Numbered from the stretch's first letter, positions 24,302 through 32,783 are shown. The stretch is DNA of 38,656 bases from Methanolinea sp. (GCA_029907345.1 JARYMB010000008.1:1-38656), one strand, 5' to 3'. Made by a program: numbers and translations. The notes: a model not told the origin generated them from the letters alone.

Positions 24302-24321
24302 GACGGACATTCCGTCTTTTT
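24302..24321 (+). terminator. Intrinsic-type terminator hairpin
   Basis: GACGGA (24302-24307), loop CAT, TCCGTC (24311-24316), then T5 (24317-24321). It is the second terminator-like signal after the structured element and insulates the AIR-synthase-like gene downstream. Confidence 0.65.
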
Positions 24322-24396
24322 GATCACCCGACGCGGAACTTCGGGAGGCTGAGAAAAGCATACCTGTCACTCACCTCCTTGAAATGACGGGGAGGG

Positions 24397-24461
24397 GCCC
24401 TGCGGATCGTTATCCATCAGGGAATCACCCGTCGGGCTGCGACAGGGCTTTTCCTTAATAA
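24397..24461 (+). promoter_or_regulatory. Promoter region of the AIR-synthase-like gene with competing hairpins
   Basis: TTAATAA at 24455-24461 is TATA-like and lies 24-30 bases before the second ATG (24485), so a leaderless mRNA is plausible. Just upstream, GCCCTG (24397-24402) can pair with CAGGG (24418-24422), enclosing GGAT/ATCC, or with CAGGGC (24443-24448), which is followed by TTTT. The region 24322-24396 holds nothing else recognisable. Confidence 0.35.
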
Positions 24462-24475
24462 CCTGCACGTTCTAC

Positions 24476-25855
24476 ATGACAGGCATGGACGTGGAGGAGT
24501 TCACCCGCCGTGCTCTTTCGTCAGGGGCCACGGAAAGGGAAGTCAGGGAGAAACTCGTGCAGCGCATCAGGAAATACAAGCCGGGTGCGCCGGACAATTA
24601 CATCGAGGCTTTCGCGGGTGCCGTCATCGCCGAGGTCCGCAATACCACGGGACTTTCGGGAGACCTCTTCTCCTTTCGCGAGTCCGGAGTCTCCATGGGA
24701 GAGTTCGGGGTCGGTTCCCGGGGTACGGGGGACTTTTTTGCCCACCGCCAGATAGCCCGGATTATCGGGAAGACATCCGCGTCCGTCGGGGTGGACGAGA
24801 TGGACGACGCCGGGGCGATCGCCATCTCCCCTGCGGGAGACCGGGTGCCGGAATTCCTGGTCTGCACCGTTGACGGGATGCACTCCCGCCTCTCGGACTT
24901 CCCGTTCCTTGCCGGGTTTCACGCAACGAGGGCGACACTCCGGGACGTCTACGTCATGGGTGCCCGCCCGCTCCTCCTCTTCTCCGATATCCATGTCGCC
25001 GACAACGGTGACGTCGCGAAGATATTCGATTACACGGCAGGAATCTGCACCGTCGGCGAGTCGATGGGAATCCCCCTTGTCTCGGGGTCGACCCTCCGCA
25101 TCGGGGGCGACATGGTCCTCGGCACCCGCATGACCGGCTGCGTGGGATCTGTCGGGATCGCCGGGCACCTCACGGCCCGCCGCGAGGCACGGCCGGGAGA
25201 CGTCATCCTGATGACAGAGGGTGCAGGCGGGGGAACCATTGCGACTGCCGCCCTCTATTCCGGTTTTCCCGATGTCGTGAAGCACACGATCAACCTCCAC
25301 TTCCTCCGGGCATGCGAGGCGCTCCTTGCAAGCCCCGTCCTCAGGGAAATCCATGCGATGACGGACGTGACGAACGGCGGGCTCCGCGGTGACGCCCACG
25401 AACTTGCCGCGACAGCCGGGTGCAGGGTTGTCATCGATGAGGAGAGAGTCGGGGGACTCGTCCAGGAGGATGTATATAGACTCCTCGAAGAGCTCTCCAT
25501 TGACTTCCTGGGGGTCTCGCTCGATTCTCTCCTCATCACGGTGCCTCCCGGTGCGGCAGACCGGGTCGCATCCGTCATCCGCGGGACAGGGGTGAAGGTG
25601 GACAGGGTGGGGGAGGTCGGGGAGGGAAAACCCGGGGCGTATCTCCGGACCGGGGGAAAGATTGTGGATTTCATTCCCCGTTTCCGCGAATCTGCCTACA
25701 CCCCTGTCAAGGTCGTTGTTGATTCAACCCACCGCGACTTTGATGAGATGAAGAGGGCTGTTGAGGAGGCGGCCACTGCGGCCCTGGAAAAGAAGGAGCG
25801 GATCAAGAGGATGCTTGCAGGTCAGGGGAATTTCCGGGCCCCTGGTTCTCCCTGA
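24476..25855 (+). CDS. AIR synthase-related / HypE-like ATP-binding protein (archaeal)
   Basis: 459 residues. The PurM/HypE/SelD fold is indicated by DEMDDAGAI near residues 102-110 (metal-nucleotide site), VCTVDGMHSR, the Gly-rich EGAGGGTIATAAL stretch and TDVTNGGLRGDAHEL. An N-terminal helical extension of about 60 residues precedes the core. This matches the archaeal HypE-like group found in methanogens; reactions in the superfamily are ATP-dependent, but the substrate of this group is not known to me. It does not look like the shorter methanogenesis marker protein 2. Two starts are possible (24476 and 24485). The last 53 bases overlap the convergent RFC-like gene. Confidence 0.8.
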   Translation: MTGMDVEEFTRRALSSGATEREVREKLVQRIRKYKPGAPDNYIEAFAGAVIAEVRNTTGLSGDLFSFRESGVSMGEFGVGSRGTGDFFAHRQIARIIGKTSASVGVDEMDDAGAIAISPAGDRVPEFLVCTVDGMHSRLSDFPFLAGFHATRATLRDVYVMGARPLLLFSDIHVADNGDVAKIFDYTAGICTVGESMGIPLVSGSTLRIGGDMVLGTRMTGCVGSVGIAGHLTARREARPGDVILMTEGAGGGTIATAALYSGFPDVVKHTINLHFLRACEALLASPVLREIHAMTDVTNGGLRGDAHELAATAGCRVVIDEERVGGLVQEDVYRLLEELSIDFLGVSLDSLLITVPPGAADRVASVIRGTGVKVDRVGEVGEGKPGAYLRTGGKIVDFIPRFRESAYTPVKVVVDSTHRDFDEMKRAVEEAATAALEKKERIKRMLAGQGNFRAPGSP

Positions 25856-26843
25856 CAATCGTTGCGAGTTTTGCGACCACGCCGTTCAACTGGATGAACT
25901 CGTTGTGCCCGTGGATGAGGTTTGCATCCCCGTCACCGAGAACAGTCGCGATACGGGGGTCATTGAAGTCCCTTTTTGCTGCTGATGAGAGTTCCCGGAG
26001 CACTTCCCGGGCCGAGAGCCCGTACTCGATCATGAGGTTTTCGACTCTCCTGCAGGCTGCATGGAAATCTCCGTTCCGGATCGCAGAAAAGGCTGCAATG
26101 GCGATTTGTCCGGTCTCGCTCTCCGAGAGGGCACGAAAACCGCCCTCCCTGCCGGTCTCAAAGAGTACCTGGAGAAGCATGACTGCCTTGCGCAGGTCCC
26201 CGTGCGCTGCAGCAACGACGAGGCCGAGGTCATCGTCCCCAGGCGGGCTTTCGGGACCCCGTTCGCGATCGAGGATCATGCGGAGGTGCGATGCAACGAG
26301 TTCGTCAGGGATAGGGGAGAAGAAGAGAGGCAGGCAGCGCGAGGCAATAGCAGGGATGATCGCAGAGGGGTGGCAGGTGCAGTAGATGAACCTGCACGTG
26401 CGCGAGGACCGCTCCATGATCCGGCGCAGTGCCTGCTGGGCTTCGCGGGGAAGTGACGATGCGCCCTCGAAGACGAGGAGTTTGAATTCTGCATCCAGTG
26501 GTTTTAAGCCTGCATACTCCCGGGTTATCCTCTTGAAATTCGAAAGCACGCTCTCCTCCGGCCGGTAAAGGTGTGCATACCTCTCCTCGCGCTCGAGGAA
26601 CTTTTTCCCCTGGAAAAAGAGGTCCGAGGTCGGGATCACGGTGAGGTTCTCGGGGGCAAAATCTCCGTAGAGCGCTTTTGCCAGGCACTCCACGCTCGCG
26701 CTTTTCCCCGTCCCGGGCGGCCCTGCAAGGATCATGTGGGGGACGGAGCGGGCGGCGGCGAACTGGGAGATCCGCCCGATGACCCTCTCCTGCCCCACAA
26801 TCTCTTCAAACGTCCCGGGCCTGTATTTTTCAATCCAGAGCAC
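25803..26843 (-). CDS. rfcS2: Second replication factor C small subunit, ATPase site degenerate
   Basis: 346 residues. The GTG at 26843 with GGAGG upstream begins the family pattern LWIEKYRP. Walker A is intact (GPPGTGKSA, residues 41-49), and the SRC arginine-finger motif is present (168-170). Aligned with the other RFC small subunit of this window, the Walker B LDEAD reads FEGAS (125-129): the catalytic Glu is Gly. The sensor-1 Asn (CNYSS) is Cys. This fits a non-catalytic partner subunit of a three-component clamp loader, as known in Methanosarcina and haloarchaea. The start overlaps the phosphopantothenate synthetase gene by 14 bp. The 3' end overlaps the AIR-synthase-like gene. Confidence 0.87.
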   Translation of the reverse strand: MLWIEKYRPGTFEEIVGQERVIGRISQFAAARSVPHMILAGPPGTGKSASVECLAKALYGDFAPENLTVIPTSDLFFQGKKFLEREERYAHLYRPEESVLSNFKRITREYAGLKPLDAEFKLLVFEGASSLPREAQQALRRIMERSSRTCRFIYCTCHPSAIIPAIASRCLPLFFSPIPDELVASHLRMILDRERGPESPPGDDDLGLVVAAAHGDLRKAVMLLQVLFETGREGGFRALSESETGQIAIAAFSAIRNGDFHAACRRVENLMIEYGLSAREVLRELSSAAKRDFNDPRIATVLGDGDANLIHGHNEFIQLNGVVAKLATIVRENQGPGNSPDLQASS

Positions 26844-27561
26844 GTGCAAGCCTCCTCTGGATCTCTGCCAGTGCGTCGGAAAGAAACTTTCTGTTATCGT
26901 ACGCGCTGCACAGGCACTGTGCCTCCTCCCGCGAAAGGACACCACATGCCTCTGTTATATGGGGTAAGGCCCGCGTCAGCTCGTCCACGATCGTGAGGCT
27001 TGCTGTCCGTGCCGTCCGGGAGAGCGGGTTGAGGTCGATAACGATCACGGTTTTTCCCATGCTGCGCAGCGCACTGCACCGGTCACCGTCCTCGAGGGGG
27101 ACGAGAACCGTATCTGCAGAGTAGATACCTTCCCTCAAGCAGAATGCACGGTCATGCGAGAGGGGAAGGAGCCGCTCGGCTCTCCCCTTCCCGACGGTAA
27201 CCCCCGCGTCCTCGAGCAGCGCTGTAATCTTCTGTATCCGCTCCTCGCTCCTGTGGAAAAGGTTCACCTCCACGCGGGCGCCGGACACCTGCTGGAGCCG
27301 TGCAACCTGGTCAGCGGCGAGTGCGGCCGTATTGCCGTTGACGGAGATGACGGGCCGCCGGGCACACAGGAGGAGCGCGGCCGCCGTTCTTTCAGCCAGG
27401 AGCGCGCTCTCCGTTGTCCGTTCCCCGATGAGGTAGTCGAATGCCTCCCCGCGCCCGTGGGCTGCAAGTCCCTCGAGGGTGACAATGCCCTCCGCCGCGT
27501 ACCGGGCGATCCGCTCCCTCGCGAGCAGGGAACGGTACCGCGGGTGATCGGGAGGGATCAC
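26830..27561 (-). CDS. 4-phosphopantoate-beta-alanine ligase (phosphopantothenate synthetase)
   Basis: 243 residues, archaeal-specific family (formerly DUF137). It joins 4-phosphopantoate and beta-alanine with ATP to make 4'-phosphopantothenate. Family blocks are PPDHPRYRSL (3-12), AHGRGEAFDYLIGERT, VISVNGNTAAL, VEVNLFHRSEER, VLVPLEDGDR and IDLNPLSRTA. The ATG overlaps the stop of pantoate kinase by four bases, so two consecutive steps of archaeal CoA synthesis are translated together. Confidence 0.95.
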   Translation of the reverse strand: MIPPDHPRYRSLLARERIARYAAEGIVTLEGLAAHGRGEAFDYLIGERTTESALLAERTAAALLLCARRPVISVNGNTAALAADQVARLQQVSGARVEVNLFHRSEERIQKITALLEDAGVTVGKGRAERLLPLSHDRAFCLREGIYSADTVLVPLEDGDRCSALRSMGKTVIVIDLNPLSRTARTASLTIVDELTRALPHITEACGVLSREEAQCLCSAYDNRKFLSDALAEIQRRLARALD

Positions 27562-28424
27562 CGCCTCACCTCCACGAGACGCGGACCGCAGTCCTCAGGG
27601 TGCAGCAGGAAGACCTCGCCCAGTGATGCGAGCAGACCGGGGGCCTCCTTTCCGCAGGCAAAGATACCGTTTCCAAGCATCATCATCGTCGCATCGATAC
27701 CCGCGTCGTCACAGACTTCCAGAGCCTGCCGGACCTCGGGGGTTATCAGCCCGCTCTTTTCGGCAAACCCGCGGGAGAGGCGGAAAAAGTCTTCCACGTC
27801 TCCGGGGCACCGATCCGGGAAGGCTGCAGTGACCCTTTCCATGGCTTTTCGTGACTGGAGAACACGGGGAGAGGGGAGCGGCCCGAAGACGAGTGCGCAG
27901 AGCGGTTCGACAACATCGAACGAGCGTTCGATGGCGGCAGCGACCCCCGCACCCTTCCTGCAGTCCCGGCCCCCACCCGTGCATGCCGCAACATCACCAA
28001 GACCCGTGTGAAACGCAAGTTCCGCCTCGTGGGCAAGACCGGCACGTTCCAGGGGCGAGAGGGAGAGGCTGAAGAGGGCGTCGGCCGCGACCGCGGTCGC
28101 AAGGAGGGCAGCGGCAGAGAGGCCGAAGCCTGCCCCGATGGGGAGGAAACAGACCGTCCTTACACGTGCCCTGACACCGAGCCGCGAGAGGAGGTATTCC
28201 ACCGGGGGTGAGGACCCGGTCACCTCGACAATCCTCCCGTCACGGGGATTCCGCCTCTCGACAATGACATTCGTCTCTTCAGCCGGCCGGATTGTGACTG
28301 TCACGCCTTCGCTGATTACGATTCCGGCACCGAGGCTCCCGGTGTCTGCCGGTGTGGGTCCATAGACAGGCCGGAAATACCCGGAGAGGTGACCGGGACT
28401 GGTGGCAGAAGCGCACGGTGTCAT
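27558..28424 (-). CDS. Pantoate kinase (GHMP family)
   Basis: 288 residues. It phosphorylates pantoate, the first committed archaeal step towards CoA. The GHMP signature appears as PIGAGFGLSAAAL at about residues 96-108, and the N-terminal SPGHLSGYF block is typical of the archaeal enzyme. GGRDCRKGAG and MMMLGNGIFACG belong to the later GHMP motifs. It precedes phosphopantothenate synthetase with an ATGA overlap and is separated from CoaBC by 92 bp, which may hold its own promoter or simply a spacer. Confidence 0.93.
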   Translation of the reverse strand: MTPCASATSPGHLSGYFRPVYGPTPADTGSLGAGIVISEGVTVTIRPAEETNVIVERRNPRDGRIVEVTGSSPPVEYLLSRLGVRARVRTVCFLPIGAGFGLSAAALLATAVAADALFSLSLSPLERAGLAHEAELAFHTGLGDVAACTGGGRDCRKGAGVAAAIERSFDVVEPLCALVFGPLPSPRVLQSRKAMERVTAAFPDRCPGDVEDFFRLSRGFAEKSGLITPEVRQALEVCDDAGIDATMMMLGNGIFACGKEAPGLLASLGEVFLLHPEDCGPRLVEVRR

Positions 28425-28516
28425 GGAACATCAGATCTCCTGGCTTTGAGCAGGAATGTACCTCTCATTATGCAACCGGAGGATAAGTATCTGACCTGCC
28501 GGGCAGGTTTATCCGG

Positions 28517-29689
28517 TCAGGTTACCCGGGAGAGGGAAAAAGTCCCGATGGCCACCGAGAGGATCTCTGCGGCGATGTCTTCCTTTTTCCCTTCGACATG
28601 CCGGGGAGGACCGTCCCGGGACAGGATCGTCACGGAAGCGGTATCCTGCCCGATGGCGTCCGGTTCGTTGGCAACGACGATCCCTATGTTTCCCTTCAGC
28701 ATGGCATTCCCCTGCGCAACGGCGTTTCGCCCCAGCTTGAAGGCAACCGTGGGAATACCGAAGTGTCCCGCGACCTCGTCAATGATCTTGGGAAGCGGGT
28801 GAAGGTCGATTGTCACCGCGTTGCCGCTCGGTATCTTTCCGGGGAAGGGTTCCGGCGCAAAATCGGAGACCGCGGCTGCCGATATGAAGAGGTCCGGGGG
28901 ATCTGTGCTGCAGATCCTGCGGACCGCCTCCCCCATTCCTGCAGCGTCCGATACCCGGATATTTTCAACGAGGGGGAGGCTGGCGCTGTGCACGACGGTC
29001 ACCCGCGCCCCGAGCCGGAATGCCTGGAGGGCGAGTGCCTGCCCCATCCTGCCCGAGGACCGTGTCGTCAGGATGCGCACGTCATCGACCCTTTCCTGGC
29101 AGGCCCCGCTCGTGACGAGCACGTGGCGGCCGGAGAGCGGTTTTCCCGAGAGCTCGCGCTCGCACAGCAGGATGATCTCCTCCATGTCGGCAATTTTTGC
29201 CCGCTCTTCCTCGATCCGTGGCCCGGCAACGACAACGCCCCATTCCCCGAGGGTTTCGAGACACCGCCTGACACCGGGGTGGCGGTACATCGATTCGTGC
29301 ATTGCCGGTGCAACGACGACAGGCATACCCCTCCCGATTGCCGTGGTCGCGAACGTGGTGACCGGCGTGTCATCGATCCCCGCAGCAATCTTGCAGAGAG
29401 TGTTGGCAGTCGCAGGGGCGATCAACAGGAGATCTGCGGATCCGCCGTCGCCACAGTGGCGCACGTGCTCGACCATGCCCGAGATGGCCGTGATTGTGGG
29501 TCTCCCGGTCGCATACGTGAGTGCATGGGGACTGATGATATCGCAGGCTGCCCGGCTCATCACCGCCTGTACGCACGCGCCCCTGCGCTGCAGGGCACGC
29601 GCGAGCCGGACAGTCTCCACGGCCGCGATACTGCCGCATACGCCGAGCACGACCTCTTTTCCCGCCAGGGGGGAGTATTGCAGCATCAT
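28517..29689 (-). CDS. coaBC: CoaBC: phosphopantothenoylcysteine synthetase/decarboxylase
   Basis: 390 residues. The flavoprotein decarboxylase half (about 1-180) has GSIAAVETVRLAR, MVEHVRH with the active His, and the PATANTLCK and PAMHESM blocks. The ligase half (about 185-390) has VTSGACQERVDDVR, TTRSSGRMGQALA and AAAVSDFAPE. It couples cysteine to phosphopantothenate and decarboxylates the product. The bacterial clamp motif around LACGxxGxGR is replaced by GPRIEEERAKIADMEE, without Cys. The start at 29689 forms an ATGA overlap with the preceding gene. Confidence 0.93.
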   Translation of the reverse strand: MMLQYSPLAGKEVVLGVCGSIAAVETVRLARALQRRGACVQAVMSRAACDIISPHALTYATGRPTITAISGMVEHVRHCGDGGSADLLLIAPATANTLCKIAAGIDDTPVTTFATTAIGRGMPVVVAPAMHESMYRHPGVRRCLETLGEWGVVVAGPRIEEERAKIADMEEIILLCERELSGKPLSGRHVLVTSGACQERVDDVRILTTRSSGRMGQALALQAFRLGARVTVVHSASLPLVENIRVSDAAGMGEAVRRICSTDPPDLFISAAAVSDFAPEPFPGKIPSGNAVTIDLHPLPKIIDEVAGHFGIPTVAFKLGRNAVAQGNAMLKGNIGIVVANEPDAIGQDTASVTILSRDGPPRHVEGKKEDIAAEILSVAIGTFSLSRVT

Positions 29690-30567
29690 CCTATTGTCAC
29701 GTCCTGCACGCAGTGCCATATATGCGGCCCCAGTTTCTTTACCCTGTGGGTCTCCACGGTGGCATGGGTCCCCCTTTCTGCCAGGATCTTTTCCAGGGGA
29801 CCGGACGCGTCCCCGGCGGTATGGACATGGAGAACGGAGCCTTCCCGCACGTGGGAGAGTGCTCTGTCCAGGTACCGGCAGGAATCAAAGTGACCCATGA
29901 TGATCCTGTCGTATGTCCCGGAGAGGCATGATCGGCAGTCCCCGAGCTGCGGGAAGACGCGGTCTGCAACACCGTTTGCCCTGATGTTCCTGACGAGGAA
30001 GGAGAAGGCACCGGGATCGATCTCCATGGCATGGACCCTTGCACCCGCCAGGGCGACGGGGAGCGAAAAATAACCGATCCCTGCGAACATGTCCGCGACC
30101 CTCTCGCCGGGGCGGACCATCTTCCGGAGCCGCTCTTTCTCTCCCCTGTTTCCTGCAGAGAACATGATGCGGGACGGGTCGAGGAAGTATGTTATGCCGC
30201 ATTCCCTGTGCACCACTTCCCCGGGCGTCCCGGCAAGGACGTGTGCACGGGGTTTTCTCCTCTGGCCCTCGCACGAGGGAATCCACAGGACAGCCGTCGG
30301 GTTCCTGGACACTTCGACCGCCCTGACATCAGCATCCCGGGGCATCTCCTTCCCGTGGAACACGGCAATCGTTCCTATCATGGTATATCCTCTCCCCCGG
30401 TACGGCCGGGGATCGGGGAGGATCGACGAGAATGGGAACCCGTCCCTGACCGGGACGTACGCGACAGTTCCGCGGACGAAGGGGCGGCGGGACCAGTCCA
30501 CCCAGTCTTCATCCCTGATCCGGGAGAGGTCCTTTTGTGCCACCTCGCGAACCTTCATCATGGCCAT
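29686..30567 (-). CDS. taw2: Class I SAM-dependent Trm5/Taw2-like tRNA-modifying enzyme
   Basis: 293 residues. Motif I is VADMFAGIGYFSLP, followed by MEIDPGAFSFLVRNI. The later motif is DRIIMGHFDSCRYLD, more like Taw2/TYW2 (MG) than Trm5 (N-P-P type). Taw2 transfers the aminocarboxypropyl group of SAM to 4-demethylwyosine at position 37 of tRNA-Phe. An m1G37 methyltransferase role cannot be fully excluded. The start at 30567 forms TGATG with the Nmd3 stop; a longer upstream frame is a shadow. CoaBC follows with ATGA. Confidence 0.83.
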   Translation of the reverse strand: MAMMKVREVAQKDLSRIRDEDWVDWSRRPFVRGTVAYVPVRDGFPFSSILPDPRPYRGRGYTMIGTIAVFHGKEMPRDADVRAVEVSRNPTAVLWIPSCEGQRRKPRAHVLAGTPGEVVHRECGITYFLDPSRIMFSAGNRGEKERLRKMVRPGERVADMFAGIGYFSLPVALAGARVHAMEIDPGAFSFLVRNIRANGVADRVFPQLGDCRSCLSGTYDRIIMGHFDSCRYLDRALSHVREGSVLHVHTAGDASGPLEKILAERGTHATVETHRVKKLGPHIWHCVQDVTIG

Positions 30568-31607
30568 CACGGGAGGATGACCGGTCTCTCCCCGTCGAAA
30601 AAGACGTGCACACCCGAGCCGGGGGAAAAAACACCCTTTGCGGGCGCAAGGACCTCGCGGGTTATGCCGGTCGCAGGGTCCATGAGCCCGAGCAGGTCGC
30701 GGTCCCGGAAGATGATCTGCCAGAGTGCGGAATCCTCCCTTCTTCCGGCTCTCCTCTCGATCTGCCCCTCCCCGAAAAGTCTTACGGCTCCCGATTCGAT
30801 GTCGATGCAACGGAAGAGGCGCCCCTCGACACCGATGACCTCGGCATACTTCCCCCGCACGACGAGGATGTCCCCGCGGGAGTACCGGGGGAGGCGGACC
30901 GAGTAGGTGACGCGGAATATCTGCTTTCCTGCCTTCTCGCCGACGAGCTTGGGGTGCGTGGAGACCCTGCCGCCCAGCGCCTGCGTGATCGCCGATGCAA
31001 TCTCCCGACCCAGGCGCTGGGACCCGACTGTGATGTCAAGGCCGTCCCTGTGTTCGTCCCACTTCGAGATGAAGGCAAGCCTTTCGCCGGCAGCGTTCAT
31101 GGACCCGAGGATCGCATCGGCGATGCGTCGTGACTCCTCGATCTCCCGGGGAGACGGTCTCCGGCCCGTACCCCTCACCTGGACGATCCCCTCGTAGTAA
31201 CTGCCGCTGATGAGGGAGCACCTGTCGCACTGCTCTTTTTTCCATTCCACCTCGACCGTGCAGGATCCCTCGACAGGAACAGAGAAGAGTCTCCCCCGGA
31301 TGGTACATTCCACGGTACTCCGGTTGACACTCTTTTCCCGCATGGCGAGATCGACATCCGCGTCCCTTAATTCAGGGTGGAAGACAAGCGACCTCCGGAC
31401 GAGCGAGAGAACCAGGTCGGCAGGTTCCCAGGGCAGGTCTGACCACGCACCCGCCTCGCGGCGGGCGCCGCACGTGGGGCACACGACGACCTGCACGCGG
31501 GACGGGCACTCCAGCCACTGGATCTTTGCGACCCGGCACGGCCCGCAGACCTCGCCCCGTGGCGATGGTTTCCCGCAGAGGGGGCATATTGAATCCTGGA
31601 TGGACAT
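30567..31607 (-). CDS. nmd3: Archaeal Nmd3, 50S subunit-associated zinc protein
   Basis: 346 residues from the Met of MSIQDSICPLCG, five bases after the preceding stop. N-terminal Cys pairs (8/11, 21/24, 43/46) and a later CDRC (near 128-131) form the zinc-binding sites of the Nmd3 N-terminus. The remaining beta-rich part includes AFISKWDEHRDGLDI and KLVGEKAGKQIFRVTYSVRLP, typical of the family. Eukaryotic Nmd3 escorts the 60S subunit out of the nucleus; the archaeal protein is thought to act late in 50S maturation. It sits between DUF424 and Taw2-like genes, all translation-related. Confidence 0.93.
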   Translation of the reverse strand: MSIQDSICPLCGKPSPRGEVCGPCRVAKIQWLECPSRVQVVVCPTCGARREAGAWSDLPWEPADLVLSLVRRSLVFHPELRDADVDLAMREKSVNRSTVECTIRGRLFSVPVEGSCTVEVEWKKEQCDRCSLISGSYYEGIVQVRGTGRRPSPREIEESRRIADAILGSMNAAGERLAFISKWDEHRDGLDITVGSQRLGREIASAITQALGGRVSTHPKLVGEKAGKQIFRVTYSVRLPRYSRGDILVVRGKYAEVIGVEGRLFRCIDIESGAVRLFGEGQIERRAGRREDSALWQIIFRDRDLLGLMDPATGITREVLAPAKGVFSPGSGVHVFFDGERPVILP

Positions 31608-31612
31608 CTCTT

Positions 31613-31906
31613 CTAGATCCGGAATATCTGGGCGTGGGGGACATCCCCGAGCATGAGGCATGAAGACCGGCTGATGAGCCCCATCTCGAGTGCAAGAGCG
31701 ACCGTTCTCTCGCCCATCAGGTTTGCGTTGTCGGCATTGACAAGGGCCTTTCTGACCTCGTCGGCACTCACGGTATGGTCCCCGTAGAACTCTCCACGGA
31801 TGTGAATCTCGACTCCTTCCCGGTAAAGGGTGGTGTTCATGAGTTCCCGGTCACACACTGCAACCACCTCTTCCCCTTTCGGGGTCCGGTGAACCTTCAT
31901 GTACAT
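31613..31906 (-). CDS. DUF424 family protein
   Basis: 97 residues (95 if the second ATG is used). Typical family blocks are EEVVAVCDRELM, GEFYGDHTVS and NANLMGERTVALA, with a C-terminal DVPHAQIF. The function is not established, but the gene is commonly beside Nmd3 and translation genes in Euryarchaeota. A palindromic AGTATTAATACT at 31929-31940 contains the likely TATA box, 25-32 bases before the first ATG, so the mRNA is probably leaderless or nearly so. It is first in a train of seven genes. Confidence 0.9.
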   Translation of the reverse strand: MYMKVHRTPKGEEVVAVCDRELMNTTLYREGVEIHIRGEFYGDHTVSADEVRKALVNADNANLMGERTVALALEMGLISRSSCLMLGDVPHAQIFRI

Positions 31907-31930
31907 TTGAATAACGTTGGTCGGAAGGAG

Positions 31931-31938
31931 TATTAATA
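31931..31938 (-). promoter_or_regulatory. TATA box of the DUF424-Nmd3 gene train
   Basis: TATTAATA within the 12-bp palindrome AGTATTAATACT (31929-31940), about 25 bases upstream of the first ATG of DUF424. Confidence 0.6.
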
Positions 31939-31955
31939 CTGCAACAGCGGGTATT

Positions 31956-32783
31956 TCAGAGGCTTATCTCGACGCCGTAGACCCGCGAGGGGGTTTTTGC
32001 ATGGATTCGGTATGCGCAGTCCTCGTCAATCTCTCCTGCTTCGAGGAGTCTCCGGGTCACGCGCGGAACGGAACGCGGCCCGATCACGGCACCGGGGCGG
32101 GAATTTTCGTCCATGTAATCGCTCTCCATCAAAAAAGCGCGTCCCTGCCTGCAGAGATCCGGGACCGCGGGATGCGTTGCGATCAGGGAAGGGACAAGAG
32201 AGGTCGTGGGGACTGCATAGTGCTTGACAACCCTGCCGGGATCAAGGCCGGCAGAAGATGCCATCTCCCGCATATCGCTACAGTCTCCGCTCTCGGCATG
32301 GACCTGGACGGCACACCCGGCCTCGCCCGCACGTTCGAAAGCAAACGAGAGCACCTCGCAGGAGGCGGTCCAGACGTCAGGAGAAACCTCGTAGTGCGGC
32401 CTGCCGCTCTTGATTGCCACTGCGCGGCCCTCTTCCACGAAACGGGCTGCAAGATCGATCCCCTCCTTCATGATGCCAGCCGCCCTTGCGAGGGGGACGT
32501 GTTCCAGAAGGCGCGTGATCTCTGCCGGGTGCACCCCGAGGACAGGGAAGACGACGAGACCCGTTCCGGAGACCATTTCCGCAACCGAGAGTGTCTTTTC
32601 AAAGACGGGGCGGAAGTCTTCTCCGGACAAGGGAAGGATACCGAACGATGACGAGGGTTTGCTGACAAGGAAGATGTGTGTCCCGCCCGACCGGAAGAAG
32701 TCCCGGGCTGCAGCAAGTCCCCTGCCGTTCCGGGGGTCGATGTGGATATGGTTATCCGTGATGGGAAAAGACGGTCTTGCCAT
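31956..32783 (-). CDS. TatD-like metal-dependent hydrolase (archaeal group)
   Basis: 275 residues of a TIM-barrel amidohydrolase. The first strand has TDNHIHIDP (residues 9-17) with the HxH metal site. GVHP, QVHAES and KHYAVP provide further His ligands, and FLMESDYMDEN near 218-228 supplies the acidic ones. The ordinary TatD group has DNase activity; this archaeal subgroup is uncharacterised. The start follows the MptD stop directly (no gap), so it may serve pterin or replication metabolism, but that is only positional. Confidence 0.85.
   Translation of the reverse strand: MARPSFPITDNHIHIDPRNGRGLAAARDFFRSGGTHIFLVSKPSSSFGILPLSGEDFRPVFEKTLSVAEMVSGTGLVVFPVLGVHPAEITRLLEHVPLARAAGIMKEGIDLAARFVEEGRAVAIKSGRPHYEVSPDVWTASCEVLSFAFERAGEAGCAVQVHAESGDCSDMREMASSAGLDPGRVVKHYAVPTTSLVPSLIATHPAVPDLCRQGRAFLMESDYMDENSRPGAVIGPRSVPRVTRRLLEAGEIDEDCAYRIHAKTPSRVYGVEISL

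Noticed and set aside
28598-29893. 431-codon rightward frame opposite CoaBC
   Set aside because: Shadow of a well identified enzyme gene on the opposite strand.
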